A stretch of DNA of 64,000 nt from the NCBI GenBank assembly GCA_965250195.1, contig OZ252295.1:992001-1056000 (forward strand), written 5' to 3'. Numbering within the stretch: position 1 is the first letter of the stretch; every line of letters starts with the position of its first letter. Origin of the DNA: CAUZIR01 sp965250195 (GTDB lineage Bacteria > Chloroflexota > Dehalococcoidia > Lucifugimonadales > UBA2962). The notes under the pieces were generated by a model. That model was not told where the DNA came from and did not search any database. It was given only the letters and a program-made list of their open reading frames with translations. The position numbers and the translations under genes are program-made. Below are positions 10,234 to 19,223 of this stretch, piece after piece.

Positions 10234-11174
10234 GGGTCCATTGTCTCCAGTCGGGCGATCGCGGCCTCGTCCAACTCAATGCTCAATGCCTCGATACTGG
10301 CGTGCACCTGCTCCGGCCTGCTCGAACCGACGATCACCGAGGTAATGCCGGGCTTTGCCAGGGCCCAGGCCGTCGCCACCTGCGCCGGGCTGTTCCCCAG
10401 CTCCGCAGCGAACGCCTTCACCCGCTCCACTACCTCAAACGTGGCTTCGTTCCAATAGCGACTTCGGGCCGTCCCGGCCAGGCTGGACGCCATGTGTGTG
10501 CCCTCCGGTGGCGACTGTTTCGGGTCGTAGGTGCCGGTGAGCACGCCCCCCGCCAGGACCTGGTAGGGCAGTATCGCCACGTCCTCATCGAGACACGCGG
10601 GCACGAGCTCGTCTTCGATGTCCCTATGGGCAAGATTATAAGGGGGCTGAACAGTGTCGAATCGAACGTGCCCGTTCCCGTCACTGGCCCACAGCGCTTT
10701 CACCAGCTGCCAGCCCTTGAAGTTGGAGCAGCCCACGTACCGCACTTTCCCGGCGGTGATCAGGTCATCGAGCGCGCGCATCGTCTCGTCCAGCGGCGTC
10801 TCCGCGTCCCAGACGTGCATCTGGTAGAGGTCGATATAGTCGGTGTCCAGGCGCCTGAGACTGGCGTCGACGGCCTCCATCAGGTGGGCCCGCGACAGAC
10901 CGCCCTGATTTGGCCGGTCGCCCATCGGGTACCCGGCCTTCGTCGCCAGGACCACCTCTTCGCGGCGATGTCTGATGGCACTCCCAACGACGACCTCAGA
11001 GCGGCCGAGGTGGTAAATGTCGGCCGTGTCGATGAAATTGACGCCAGCGTCCAGGGCCGTGTTTATGACGAGGTCGGCGCGTTCGTCGTCCACGTACCCC
11101 GCGCCGAACATATTGGTGCCCAGGCACAGCCGCGAAACCTTCAGCCCGGTTCGCCCGAGTTTTACAAATTCCAT
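10230..11174 (-). CDS. Aldo/keto reductase
   Basis: A 314-residue TIM-barrel NADPH oxidoreductase. The catalytic set is visible: Asp and Tyr in FIDTADIYHLGRSE, Lys in VVLATKAG and His in DLYQMHVWD. The cofactor-binding end TSVIVGSSRPEQV is also present. It should reduce aldehydes or ketones to alcohols in the cytoplasm. It belongs to the AKR subset common in bacterial catabolic operons; the substrate is not predictable. It overlaps the ABM gene downstream and directly follows the E2 gene upstream with no gap (stop at 11175, start at 11174), so all three are probably one transcript. Confidence 0.92.
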   Translation of the reverse strand: MEFVKLGRTGLKVSRLCLGTNMFGAGYVDDERADLVINTALDAGVNFIDTADIYHLGRSEVVVGSAIRHRREEVVLATKAGYPMGDRPNQGGLSRAHLMEAVDASLRRLDTDYIDLYQMHVWDAETPLDETMRALDDLITAGKVRYVGCSNFKGWQLVKALWASDGNGHVRFDTVQPPYNLAHRDIEDELVPACLDEDVAILPYQVLAGGVLTGTYDPKQSPPEGTHMASSLAGTARSRYWNEATFEVVERVKAFAAELGNSPAQVATAWALAKPGITSVIVGSSRPEQVHASIEALSIELDEAAIARLETMDP

Positions 11175-12362
11175 CTACGGGAAAAGAGGGTCTGGACTCT
11201 GCAGCAGTTCGGAGAACCGTTTGAGGAACTCGGCGGCCACCGCGCCGTCGATGGTCTGGTGATCGACGGTCAGGCTGAACGTGCACACGTCCCGCACGAC
11301 CACTTCGCCGTCTTCCACTATTGGCTTTTGGCGAGTGGACCCAACGCCGAGAATGGCGGACTGGCCCCGGTTGAGAATGGGCGTAAACACGTCCACCGTC
11401 CCCAACACACTGATGGTGAACGTGCCGCCGGCCAGCTCGTCTGGCGATATTTTTCCGGCCGTCGCCTTTTTCGTCAGCTCGGACGTCTGTTTGGCCAGGT
11501 CCGCCAGCGGCGTGCTGGCCACGTCCCTGATGACCGGAACTATCAGACCCTCGTCGAGAGCAACCGCAATGCCGATATTGATCTCGTGAAAATAATGGAC
11601 GCTGCCGCCAGCCAACACGGTGTTGTAGACGGGCAGCTCGCCGATAACCAGCGCGCAGGCCTTGGCGAACACGTGCGTATTGGTTACCGGGCTCTTGTTG
11701 GCCCGCGACCACTCTTTGCGGTGGCGCTGAAGCTCGGTTACCGGGACTTCTAGAGAGAAGGTCAACTGTGCGGTCGAGAGGATGGACGCCGTCATGTGCT
11801 CGGCGATGCCCTTGCGCATCCCCGCCATCTTCACCACTTTCGCGGGTTCGGGAAGCCCGGCCAAAAGCGCGGCCCCGTCGTCGCTGCCGCCCTTGGCCGC
11901 CCCCGCGCCCGACTCCGAATAACCGCGTACGTCGGCCTCGACCACTCTTCCTCGTGGTCCGGTGGGGGTGACCTGGGACAGGTCCACGCCCAGCTTGGCG
12001 GCGAGCTTACGAGCGCCGGGGGTAGACGGCACGGCGTCGCTGGCGGCCCGTACAGGCGTCGCGCGTTTCGCCGCTGCTGCTCTGATAACCGGCTCTACCT
12101 GTTTCGGCGGCTCGGGCACTGGCTCCCCCTCGGCAAGCAAGTATCCCAAGATGCCGCTCACGGCAACCACGGCCCCCTCGGAAGCAACGTGGTGCAGGAG
12201 GCCGTCGCTGGTGGCCTCCAGCTCGTAATTGATCTTCTCGGTCTCGATCTCGGCGATCACCTCGCCCTGAGAGACCTTGTCTCCGGCACCCTTCATCCAC
12301 TTCGAGACCGTTCCCTCGGTCATTACCATGCCGAGTTTGGGCATCACGATTTCGGTCGCCAT
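11175..12362 (-). CDS. Dihydrolipoamide acyltransferase, E2 of a 2-oxoacid/acetoin dehydrogenase
   Basis: I chose ATG 12362, which has GGGAGGAACC directly upstream, giving 395 residues. An N-terminal lipoyl domain carries the lipoylated Lys in IETEKINYE near residue 45. A peripheral-subunit-binding domain STPGARKLAAKLGVDLSQV follows near residue 115. The C-terminal catalytic domain ends with DHQTIDGAVAAEFLKRF, which holds the catalytic His and Asp-Gly. It transfers the acyl group from E1 to CoA. It is the only E2 in the window and probably serves both E1 pairs. No E3 (lipoamide dehydrogenase) gene is present here. Pyruvate, acetoin or branched-chain substrates cannot be separated by sequence alone. 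Confidence 0.9.
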   Translation of the reverse strand: MATEIVMPKLGMVMTEGTVSKWMKGAGDKVSQGEVIAEIETEKINYELEATSDGLLHHVASEGAVVAVSGILGYLLAEGEPVPEPPKQVEPVIRAAAAKRATPVRAASDAVPSTPGARKLAAKLGVDLSQVTPTGPRGRVVEADVRGYSESGAGAAKGGSDDGAALLAGLPEPAKVVKMAGMRKGIAEHMTASILSTAQLTFSLEVPVTELQRHRKEWSRANKSPVTNTHVFAKACALVIGELPVYNTVLAGGSVHYFHEINIGIAVALDEGLIVPVIRDVASTPLADLAKQTSELTKKATAGKISPDELAGGTFTISVLGTVDVFTPILNRGQSAILGVGSTRQKPIVEDGEVVVRDVCTFSLTVDHQTIDGAVAAEFLKRFSELLQSPDPLFP

Positions 12363-12579
12363 CGGTTCCTCCCGTGTCAATATGGCCGTGTCGTTTGGAC
12401 CGCGTCAGTTGGCGCGCTGGGCGCCGGCCTCCGAAGTCCGACCTGTGATTGGCCGCACCGCCGTAGCGACGGCGCTCGGAGGTCACGCCGTAACTGTACC
12501 CGCTGCGCTGCACCTTGTCGAAACAGGCATTATCATCTCCCCGTCGGCCCCGGTACCGGGGTCAGCACTGAGGAGAAAC

Positions 12580-13563
12580 ATGATCGGAACGCCGGAACCG
12601 ACCCGCGAAAAATGCCTGTGGATGTTCAGGACCATGGTTCTCATCAGGCGCTTTGAGGAGCAGGCCAAGCGGGAGCAGGACTCGGGCCGCATCCGTTCCA
12701 CCCACTCGGCCATCGGGCAGGAGGCCGTGCCCACCGGCTTATGCGCCAACCTGCGCGACGACGATTACCTGCTAGGTAACCACCGCAGCCATCATCACGG
12801 GATCGCCAAGGGGCTGGACCCCCGTGAGATGATGGCCGAGCTTCTTGGAAAAGTCACCGGCACCAACCGGTGCAAGGGCGGAAGCATGCACATAGCCGAC
12901 TCCGCCAAGGGGATGCTGGGCGCCAACGGCGTCGTCGGCTCCAACATACCCGTGGCGACCGGCTGCGCGCTGGCGGCAAAGGTGCAGGGCCGAGACAACG
13001 TCTCGGTGGTCTTCTTCGGAGACGGGGGCAGCTCACAGGGCTCGTTGCACGAGGCGATGAACCTGGCATCCATATGGGACCTGCCGGTCATCTTCGTATG
13101 CGAGAACAACCGTTACGCAGACTCCACACCCTTCGAGTACTCGGTCGCCGGTGGCTCCGTCGCCAACCGCGCTGCCGGTTACGCGATGCCGGGCGTCACC
13201 GTCGACGGGCAGGACGCCCTGGCCATGTTCGAGGTGTCGGCAGCGGCCATTGCGCGAGCGCGGCGCGGTGAGGGGCCCACGTTAATAGAGGCCCAGACGT
13301 ACCGGTACCTGGGGCACGGCGGCCACGACAACCCCCTTCTGTATCGAACCGAGAAAGAGCAAGACTATTACAAGGACCGCGACTGCATCGAGAGGATGCG
13401 CGCCCACATAACGGGGACCGGTTACGGCTCCGACGAAGACCTCGACCTGCTGGCAGCAGATGCCAAAGAGCAGGTGGAAGAAGCGACCAGGTTCGCTATC
13501 GAGAGCCCGTACCCGACGGCGGACGACCTGCTAAGAGACGTCTACGTCAGTTATCCCCAATAG
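12580..13563 (+). CDS. E1-alpha subunit of a pyruvate/acetoin-type dehydrogenase, copy 1
   Basis: ATG 12580 follows AGGAGA and gives 327 residues. It has the E1-alpha signature: NHRSHHHGIAKG, then KGGSMHIAD, then the ThDP-Mg motif FFGDGGSSQGSLHEAMNLA ending in CENN, and a TYRYLGHGGHD loop. It decarboxylates the 2-oxo substrate together with E1-beta. It is most like the acetoin dehydrogenase AcoA and pyruvate dehydrogenase group. Unlike the other four genes of the locus it lies on the plus strand, convergent with E1-beta copy 1 with 16 bp between them. Its closest relative in the window is E1-alpha copy 2 at 15732-16715, with long stretches of near identity. Confidence 0.92.
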   Translation: MIGTPEPTREKCLWMFRTMVLIRRFEEQAKREQDSGRIRSTHSAIGQEAVPTGLCANLRDDDYLLGNHRSHHHGIAKGLDPREMMAELLGKVTGTNRCKGGSMHIADSAKGMLGANGVVGSNIPVATGCALAAKVQGRDNVSVVFFGDGGSSQGSLHEAMNLASIWDLPVIFVCENNRYADSTPFEYSVAGGSVANRAAGYAMPGVTVDGQDALAMFEVSAAAIARARRGEGPTLIEAQTYRYLGHGGHDNPLLYRTEKEQDYYKDRDCIERMRAHITGTGYGSDEDLDLLAADAKEQVEEATRFAIESPYPTADDLLRDVYVSYPQ

Positions 13564-13579
13564 GCCACCACAGGCCGGT

Positions 13580-14644
13580 CTACTCCAACACCGCGACCGC
13601 GGCTTCGACCACGTCCTCGGCGCGGGGCGGGTGGTACTTCTCCAGCGCCGGGCTGTAGGGCACCGAGGCGTGGGGCGCACTCACGCGCCTTGGCGGTGCG
13701 TCCAGGTAATCGAACGCCTGCTCGACGGCCAATGCCGAGATGTCCGACGCCACCGAGCAGCGGGGATAATCCTCGTCGGTGATGACAATTTTCCGGGTCT
13801 TTTTCACCGAACTCAGAATCGTGTCCTCGTCCAACGGCGAGAGCGACAACAGATCGACGACCTCGGCAGAGTAGCCCTGCTCGTTCAGAATCTCGGCCGC
13901 TTCAAGGCAAGTCCGGGTGCTGAAGCCGATACCGGTCAAGGTCACGTCCGTACCCTCGCGCACGACGCGAGCCTTGCCTATCTCAATCTCGTATGCCTCT
14001 TCCGGCACGTGCTGACCCCCATAGCTGGCCCCCATCGACCGGATGCCTTGGAAGATGATGACCGGGTCGTCGTCGCGCATGGCTGCAATCTGCAGCCCCT
14101 TCGCCGTATAAGGATCGGAAGGCACCACACACTTTAGCCCTGGGAAGTGGGTGAATATGGACCAGATCGTCTCGGAGTGCTGGGCGGCGTAACCGCCGTC
14201 TCCGGCGCCCGTCTGGGCCATCACCGTGATGGGCAGCTTCACCTTACCGCCGAACATGTAGTGCATCTTCGCCATGTTGTTGAAGATCTGGTCGCCGCAC
14301 ACGCCGACGAAGCCGACGAACATCAGGTCGACCACCGGCCGCAAGCCCGCCGCCGCCGCACCAACGCCCGCTCCCATGAAGCCGGTCTCGGAGATGGGCG
14401 TGTCGAGAATTCGCTCCGGCCCGAACTCCTGTATCAGGTTCTTCGTCAAGCCGAACGTGCCGCCGGCGTGGTCGATGAAGCCCTGGTCCGCCCGGCCCGC
14501 CGCCCCGGCCACGTCCTCGCCCATGACGATGACGTTGGGGTCTTCCCGCATCATCGTCCGAATGGCCTCGTTGGTGGCCTGGACGAAGGACAGTGGCCTT
14601 TGTTCGGGGTTCCTCATACCTGCATTTCGGTCGCCCGAGGGCAC
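13580..14644 (-). CDS. E1-beta subunit of a pyruvate/acetoin-type dehydrogenase, copy 1
   Basis: The protein has 354 residues from GTG 14644, which directly abuts the stop of E1-beta copy 2; an ATG at 14617 is an alternative. Motifs of transketolase-like beta subunits are present: VIVMGEDVAG with the ThDP-activating Glu, ILDTPISETGF, the conserved segment LMFVGFVGVCGDQIFNN, and the C-terminal domain VVDLLSLSPLDEDTILSSV. It pairs with an E1-alpha subunit. Compared with copy 2 it carries a slightly different RADQGFIDHAGGTF loop near the substrate entrance, so the two E1 pairs might differ in substrate. Confidence 0.92.
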   Translation of the reverse strand: MPSGDRNAGMRNPEQRPLSFVQATNEAIRTMMREDPNVIVMGEDVAGAAGRADQGFIDHAGGTFGLTKNLIQEFGPERILDTPISETGFMGAGVGAAAAGLRPVVDLMFVGFVGVCGDQIFNNMAKMHYMFGGKVKLPITVMAQTGAGDGGYAAQHSETIWSIFTHFPGLKCVVPSDPYTAKGLQIAAMRDDDPVIIFQGIRSMGASYGGQHVPEEAYEIEIGKARVVREGTDVTLTGIGFSTRTCLEAAEILNEQGYSAEVVDLLSLSPLDEDTILSSVKKTRKIVITDEDYPRCSVASDISALAVEQAFDYLDAPPRRVSAPHASVPYSPALEKYHPPRAEDVVEAAVAVLE

Positions 14645-15673
14645 CTACTCCATCGTGGCGAGCGCCTCTTCGACGATGCGCTCCGGCGTCGGGATGAACA
14701 GTTCCTCCAGCACCGGGCTGTAGGGCACCGACGTATGCGGCGGATTCACCCTTCTTGGCGGTGCATCTAGATAATCAAAAGCTTGCTCGGCAATGACCGC
14801 CGACAGCTCCGAAGCCATCGAGCAGCGCGGGTAGTCCTCGTCGACTATTACCACTTTGCGTGTTTTCTTTACCGAACTGAGAATCGTGTCTTCGTCCAGC
14901 GGCGATAGGGACAGCAGGTCCACGACCTCGGCCGAGTAGCCCTGCTGGGCCAGTATCTCGGCCGCCTTCAGGCACAGGTGGGTCGTGTAGCTGATGCCGA
15001 TCAGCGTCACGTCGGTGCCCTCCCGCGCGACATGGGCCTTGCCGATTTCCACCTCGTAGGCCTCTTCCGGCACGTGCGGTCCGGTGCCGACGCCGCCCAT
15101 GAGCAGCTTGTTGTTGAACACGATCACCGGGTCGTTGTCCCGAATCGCCGCGATATGCAGGCCCTTGGCGTTGTACGGGTTGGAGGGCGCCACACACTTT
15201 AGGCCGGGGAAGTGCACGAAGATCGAGTACAGCGTCTCGGAGTGCTGCGCGGCAGAACCCACGCCAGCGCCTGTGGACGTGATCACCGTTAGCGGCAGTT
15301 CGACCTTGCCACCGAACATGTAGTGCATCTTGGCCATGTTGTTGAAGATCTGGTCGCCGCACACCCCTACGAATCCTACGAACATGAGGTCCGCTATCGG
15401 CCGCAGGCCGGCAGCGGCGGACCCCACGGCCGCGCCTATGAAGCCGTTCTCGGAGATGGGTGTGTCGCGCACACGCTCCGGCCCATACTTGCCGATCAAG
15501 CCGCGGGTGAGCTTGAACACCCCGCCCCAGGCGTCCTCGAAGTCGTCCCTGCCCGCGCCCCCTGCCACGTCCTCGCCCATGAGGATGACGTTGGGGTCGC
15601 GCTCGAACTCCTGGTGGAAGCCCTCGTTCACCGCGTGCGCGTAGGTCAGCGCTCTAACCTCAGTGGTTGTCAT
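14645..15673 (-). CDS. E1-beta subunit of a pyruvate/acetoin-type dehydrogenase, copy 2
   Basis: This 342-residue protein is a tandem paralogue of the gene just downstream. It shows VILMGEDVAGGAG, RVRDTPISENGFIGAAVG and the same LMFVGFVGVCGDQIFNN segment, and shares a nearly identical C-terminal stretch including EQAFDYLDAPPRRV. It lies 58 bp downstream of E1-alpha copy 2 on the same strand, the normal alpha-beta order, so those two probably form one E1. The tandem copies may have arisen by duplication followed by local gene conversion. Confidence 0.92.
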   Translation of the reverse strand: MTTTEVRALTYAHAVNEGFHQEFERDPNVILMGEDVAGGAGRDDFEDAWGGVFKLTRGLIGKYGPERVRDTPISENGFIGAAVGSAAAGLRPIADLMFVGFVGVCGDQIFNNMAKMHYMFGGKVELPLTVITSTGAGVGSAAQHSETLYSIFVHFPGLKCVAPSNPYNAKGLHIAAIRDNDPVIVFNNKLLMGGVGTGPHVPEEAYEVEIGKAHVAREGTDVTLIGISYTTHLCLKAAEILAQQGYSAEVVDLLSLSPLDEDTILSSVKKTRKVVIVDEDYPRCSMASELSAVIAEQAFDYLDAPPRRVNPPHTSVPYSPVLEELFIPTPERIVEEALATME

Positions 15674-15731
15674 ATTTAGCTCCTCGTTTACCTGATAGTG
15701 GGATTGCCTTGCTCTTTAACCAGCCGGGCAA

Positions 15732-16715
15732 CTAGGGGTATTTGATGTAGACGTCGGTGAGAATCTCCGAGGGGTCCGGGTACGGGCTCTCGACGGCGAA
15801 CTTGGACGCCGCCTCGACCTTGGCGATGGCATCGGCATCGATGGCATCGAGCTCGTCCTGCGTCATTGTCCCGCTCTCCAGCAGGAACTTGGCCGCGGTG
15901 ATGATGCAGTCCCGTCCCTTGTAGTAGGCCTCTTCCTCTTCGGTGCGATAGCCCAGCGGGTTATCGGCGCCGTAGTGGCCGTGGTAGCGATAGGTCTGAG
16001 CCTCGATCAGCGTCGGACCCTCGCCGCGCCTCGCACGGGCGACCGCTTCGCCCGCCACCTCGTACATCTCCATGACGTCCTGGCCGTCCACGGTCACGCC
16101 TGGCATGGCGTAGCCCGCAGCGCGGTTGGCGACGGACTGGCCCGCGACCGAGTACTCGAACGGCGTGGACTCAGCGTAGCGGTTGTTCTCGCATACAAAG
16201 AGGACCGGCAGGTCCCATATCGAGGCCAGGTTCATCGACTCGTGCAGTGAGCCCTGGCTGGACGCGCCGTCGCCGAAGAACACCACCGAGACATTGTCCC
16301 GGCCCTGCACCTTCGCCGCCAGTGCGCAGCCGGTCGCCACCGGAATGTTCGACCCGACGACACCGTTGGCGCCCAGCATCCCCTTGGTGGCGTCGGCAAT
16401 GTGCATGGTGCCGCCCTTGCCGTTGTTGGTGCCGGTGGCCTTGCCTAGCAGCTCGGCCATCATCTCGTTCACACCGACGCCCTTGGCGATGCAGTGGTGG
16501 TGGCTGCGGTGGTTACCCAGAACGTAGTCGCCGTCGTTGAGGTGAGCGCAGATGCCCGTGGGCACCGCCTCTTCACCGATGGCCGAGTGCGTGCCAAGAA
16601 TGCGACCCTGGTCGGCCTCCCGCTTGGCCTGCTCCTCGAAGCGGCGGATGAGGACCATAGTCTCGTACATCCACGTCAGCTTTTCCTTGGGAATCGCTCC
16701 CTGCGCGGTCGTCAT
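15732..16715 (-). CDS. E1-alpha subunit of a pyruvate/acetoin-type dehydrogenase, copy 2
   Basis: This 327-residue protein starts at ATG 16715. It carries NHRSHHHCIAKGVG, KGGTMHIADATKG, the ThDP motif FFGDGASSQGSLHESMNLA and the TYRYHGHYGADNPLGYRTEEE phosphorylation-loop region. It has exactly the same length as copy 1. It is followed by E1-beta copy 2 and E1-beta copy 1 on the same strand, then, beyond the oppositely oriented E1-alpha copy 1, by E2. Together they make a complete decarboxylase-acyltransferase set apart from E3. Confidence 0.92.
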   Translation of the reverse strand: MTTAQGAIPKEKLTWMYETMVLIRRFEEQAKREADQGRILGTHSAIGEEAVPTGICAHLNDGDYVLGNHRSHHHCIAKGVGVNEMMAELLGKATGTNNGKGGTMHIADATKGMLGANGVVGSNIPVATGCALAAKVQGRDNVSVVFFGDGASSQGSLHESMNLASIWDLPVLFVCENNRYAESTPFEYSVAGQSVANRAAGYAMPGVTVDGQDVMEMYEVAGEAVARARRGEGPTLIEAQTYRYHGHYGADNPLGYRTEEEEAYYKGRDCIITAAKFLLESGTMTQDELDAIDADAIAKVEAASKFAVESPYPDPSEILTDVYIKYP

Positions 16716-16864
16716 AAATCATCCTCCGAACGGTGGTGGGAAAAACGCCTTTCTCCGGCCGACGAACCCCGATGGTCCGCTGGTGGCGGGATTATAAACG
16801 ATAACCCTATAATCCGGCCGACACTCCTCTTTTCAGGTTGCGCCCAACCACAAAGGAACTAACC

Positions 16865-18097
16865 ATGCGACGCATTCTCATCGCCGACCAGCTAATCGAC
16901 GGAACCGGCGCCCGCGCCGTACCCAATGGCGCGCTGATACTGGACAACGGCCGAGTCGAGGCCGTGACCACCCGTGACCAGCTGGGCGCCAACCCGGACG
17001 GCGAAGTCATCGAGCTGGCCGGGGGAACGATCATGCCAGGCTTCATCGAGGTGCATGCCCACATGCACTGCTCCGCAGAGGCCGACGCCTACGAGCACAT
17101 CATGACCGAGACCCACGACGAGCTGCTAATGCGCTCGGTCGATGCCGTGCGAACCACTCTCGCTTCGGGCGTCACGACGATGCGCGACCTGGGCTCCCGC
17201 AACGAGGTCGCCTTCCCGGTGAAGCAGGCGATTCTTGACGGGAAGATTCCCGGCCCACGGCTGCTCGTCACCGGCACGCCCATCACGACTACTGCCGGAC
17301 ATTGCAACAGTTTTGGAACCGAGGCCGATACCGTCGAGCAGGTGGTCACCGCGGTGCGGCGCCAGATCAAGCTGGGGGCCGACTACATCAAGATGATGTC
17401 CACCGGCGGCGCCTTCACCCCCCGCTCCAACGTGCGTGCCGCCCAGTACCCCGTCTCCACCCTGCGCGCTGCTGTAGAAGATGCCGAGCGCATGGGAGTG
17501 CGGGTGGCGGCCCATTGCCACGGCACCGTGGGCGTGTCCAACTGCGCCGAGGCGGGCATCCACAACCTCATCCACAGCACCTGGCTCTCGGAGAACCCTG
17601 ACGAGACCTGGGATTACAAACCCGAGGTGGCCGACGTGATGGCCGAGAAGGGCCTGTGGGTGGACCCGACCATCGCCATCGCCGCCATACGCGACACCAA
17701 GGGGGTCGAAATGGACCCCGGCGCGACCTCGGCGGTACTCGACGACCCCGAGGGTCGTTACTCCATCCTGCGGGACATGTGGGACAGAGGCGTAAAATTC
17801 GTCACCGGCCTGGACACCGGCATGGCCCACGTCGAGTTCGGCGACTTCGCCTTCACCCCGCAGGTCATGGTCGAGGGCATGGGTATCTCCGAGATGGACG
17901 CCATCGTGTGCTCATCAAAGACATCAGCCGAATGCTTAGACATCTCAAGCGAGACGGGCACATTGGAGCCCGGCAAATCAGCCGACGCGCTAATAATCGC
18001 GGGCGACCCGCTGTCGGACATCCGCACGCTGCACGACGTCGACATCATCGTCAGCCAGGGCGCCGTGATAAAGCAGGGCGGGGGACTACTGATTTAG
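16865..18097 (+). CDS. Metal-dependent amidohydrolase, imidazolonepropionase-like
   Basis: ATG 16865 follows AAAGGAACT; a TTG at 16838 would add nine residues. The 410-residue protein has the amidohydrolase frame with an N-terminal beta-sandwich half and a TIM barrel. Metal-binding residues are visible: HAHMH near residue 66, Lys in DYIKMMSTGGAF, His in VAAHCHG, and Asp in VTGLDTGMAH. The C-terminal GTLEPGKSADALIIAGDPL closes the sandwich. It probably hydrolyses a cyclic amide, dipeptide or similar compound in the cytoplasm; the substrate is unknown. It is convergent with the DapA-like gene, and a dispersed repeat copy lies between the two. Confidence 0.88.
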   Translation: MRRILIADQLIDGTGARAVPNGALILDNGRVEAVTTRDQLGANPDGEVIELAGGTIMPGFIEVHAHMHCSAEADAYEHIMTETHDELLMRSVDAVRTTLASGVTTMRDLGSRNEVAFPVKQAILDGKIPGPRLLVTGTPITTTAGHCNSFGTEADTVEQVVTAVRRQIKLGADYIKMMSTGGAFTPRSNVRAAQYPVSTLRAAVEDAERMGVRVAAHCHGTVGVSNCAEAGIHNLIHSTWLSENPDETWDYKPEVADVMAEKGLWVDPTIAIAAIRDTKGVEMDPGATSAVLDDPEGRYSILRDMWDRGVKFVTGLDTGMAHVEFGDFAFTPQVMVEGMGISEMDAIVCSSKTSAECLDISSETGTLEPGKSADALIIAGDPLSDIRTLHDVDIIVSQGAVIKQGGGLLI

Positions 18098-18100
18098 GCG

Positions 18101-18165
18101 TTCCCCGCGAGGCGGAGCCTCGCTCGTCAGGGCTTCTTCGGCTCATGGCCTCATCGCTTTGGCAC
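18101..18165 (+). repeat. Dispersed two-hairpin repeat, copy 1
   Basis: The core is CGTCAGGGCTTCTTCGG followed by TCATCGCTTTGGC. Stem 1 is GCGAGGC (18107-18113) with GCCTCGC (18117-18123) around GGA; stem 2 is GGC (18140-18142) with GCC (18148-18150). The right end overlaps the next gene, whose last residues VPKR and stop codon it encodes. Related copies are at 25913, 28248 (reverse), 29418, 58419 and 61488. Confidence 0.75.
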
Positions 18166-19089
18166 CCCAAGCTCGGCGAGGATGCCCGCGAGCCGGGCCT
18201 TTTCATCGGCGGTGAGGTCGTGGAAGGGTGGGCGCACCGAACCCGCCTCGATGCCGACGTACTCGGCCGCGGCCTTGAGCACGTTAGTCGCGAAGCCGCC
18301 GAAGTCCTCGTCTACCAGCCGCCAGAAGGTGGACTGGCGTGAGTGCTGCCGGTCTGCCTCGGCGTACTTCCCCGCCTCCAGCAGCGCCCAGAACTTGGCC
18401 TCGCCTTGCGGCCAGAACGCGCCGATCCCGGTTATGTACGAACTCGCCCCGTGCTGGTGCGCCAGCCCCGCGGTGTGGCCGTAGGAGTTGTCGACGATCG
18501 CAAGACTGTTCGAAAAGCGGTCCATCGTCTCGACGTAGTCCTGGAACGAGGGGAGAAAGCCGCGCTTGATGGACACCACGCTCGGTATCTTCGCCAGCTC
18601 CGCCGTGGCCGGTCCGTCCACGCTGCCGCCCAGGCGACGCCAGGACTGGTCGTAGATCATCAGGCCGATCTCGGTGCCCTTGGCGATCTCCGCATACCAG
18701 TTCACGACCCCTCGCTGATCCATGCCGTGGTAGTAGTACGGCGGCGGCACCATCGCCACCTTCGCCCCCAGCGCGAGCGCGGCGTTGCCGCGTTCGATCA
18801 CCTCGAAGTGCGAGCTGGACGCGACTCCGACGGCTATCTCGATGTCTCCGTCGGCCGAATCGATAGCAGCGCCCACCACATCACTGTGCTCACTCCGAGA
18901 CAGCGTGTTGTACTCGCCGGTGCCGGACGGGCAGATGATGAAGCCCTTGCCTCTCGATATGCCGCCCTCTACTACATGGCGTATGTTCTTGCGCAGGGCG
19001 TCGGTGTTCAGGTGGAAGGCCGAGTCGAACGGCGTCATCAATAGCACCGCCGGTCCTCGTAGCTCTTTGCGAATCGCGTCGTAGTCCAT
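18151..19089 (-). CDS. DapA-family class I aldolase / dihydrodipicolinate synthase-like
   Basis: A 312-residue TIM-barrel protein. It has CPSGTGEYNTLSRSEH, the pyruvate-carboxylate-binding GTGE motif of the family, the active-site Tyr in GLMIYDQS and the Schiff-base Lys in SVVSIKRGF near residue 170. Members cleave or form C-C bonds with pyruvate. True DapA is unlikely because lysine-pathway neighbours are absent and the sugar-acid-type family is broad; a catabolic 2-keto acid aldolase or hydratase is more likely. The last four residues and the stop codon come from a dispersed repeat, which suggests that the original C-terminus was replaced when the repeat inserted. Confidence 0.85.
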   Translation of the reverse strand: MDYDAIRKELRGPAVLLMTPFDSAFHLNTDALRKNIRHVVEGGISRGKGFIICPSGTGEYNTLSRSEHSDVVGAAIDSADGDIEIAVGVASSSHFEVIERGNAALALGAKVAMVPPPYYYHGMDQRGVVNWYAEIAKGTEIGLMIYDQSWRRLGGSVDGPATAELAKIPSVVSIKRGFLPSFQDYVETMDRFSNSLAIVDNSYGHTAGLAHQHGASSYITGIGAFWPQGEAKFWALLEAGKYAEADRQHSRQSTFWRLVDEDFGGFATNVLKAAAEYVGIEAGSVRPPFHDLTADEKARLAGILAELGVPKR

Positions 19090-19223
19090 CAGATCCTCCC
19101 CTTCGTTATCGCTCGAATCTTAGCAGTGGCCCGTGGCTCGCCCGTCCACGCCGGTCGGCGACGAGGAAAAAGCGGCTAGACTGGTGGCCGCGTCACTGCC
19201 CGTATCACCGAAGGGGGGAAGCC

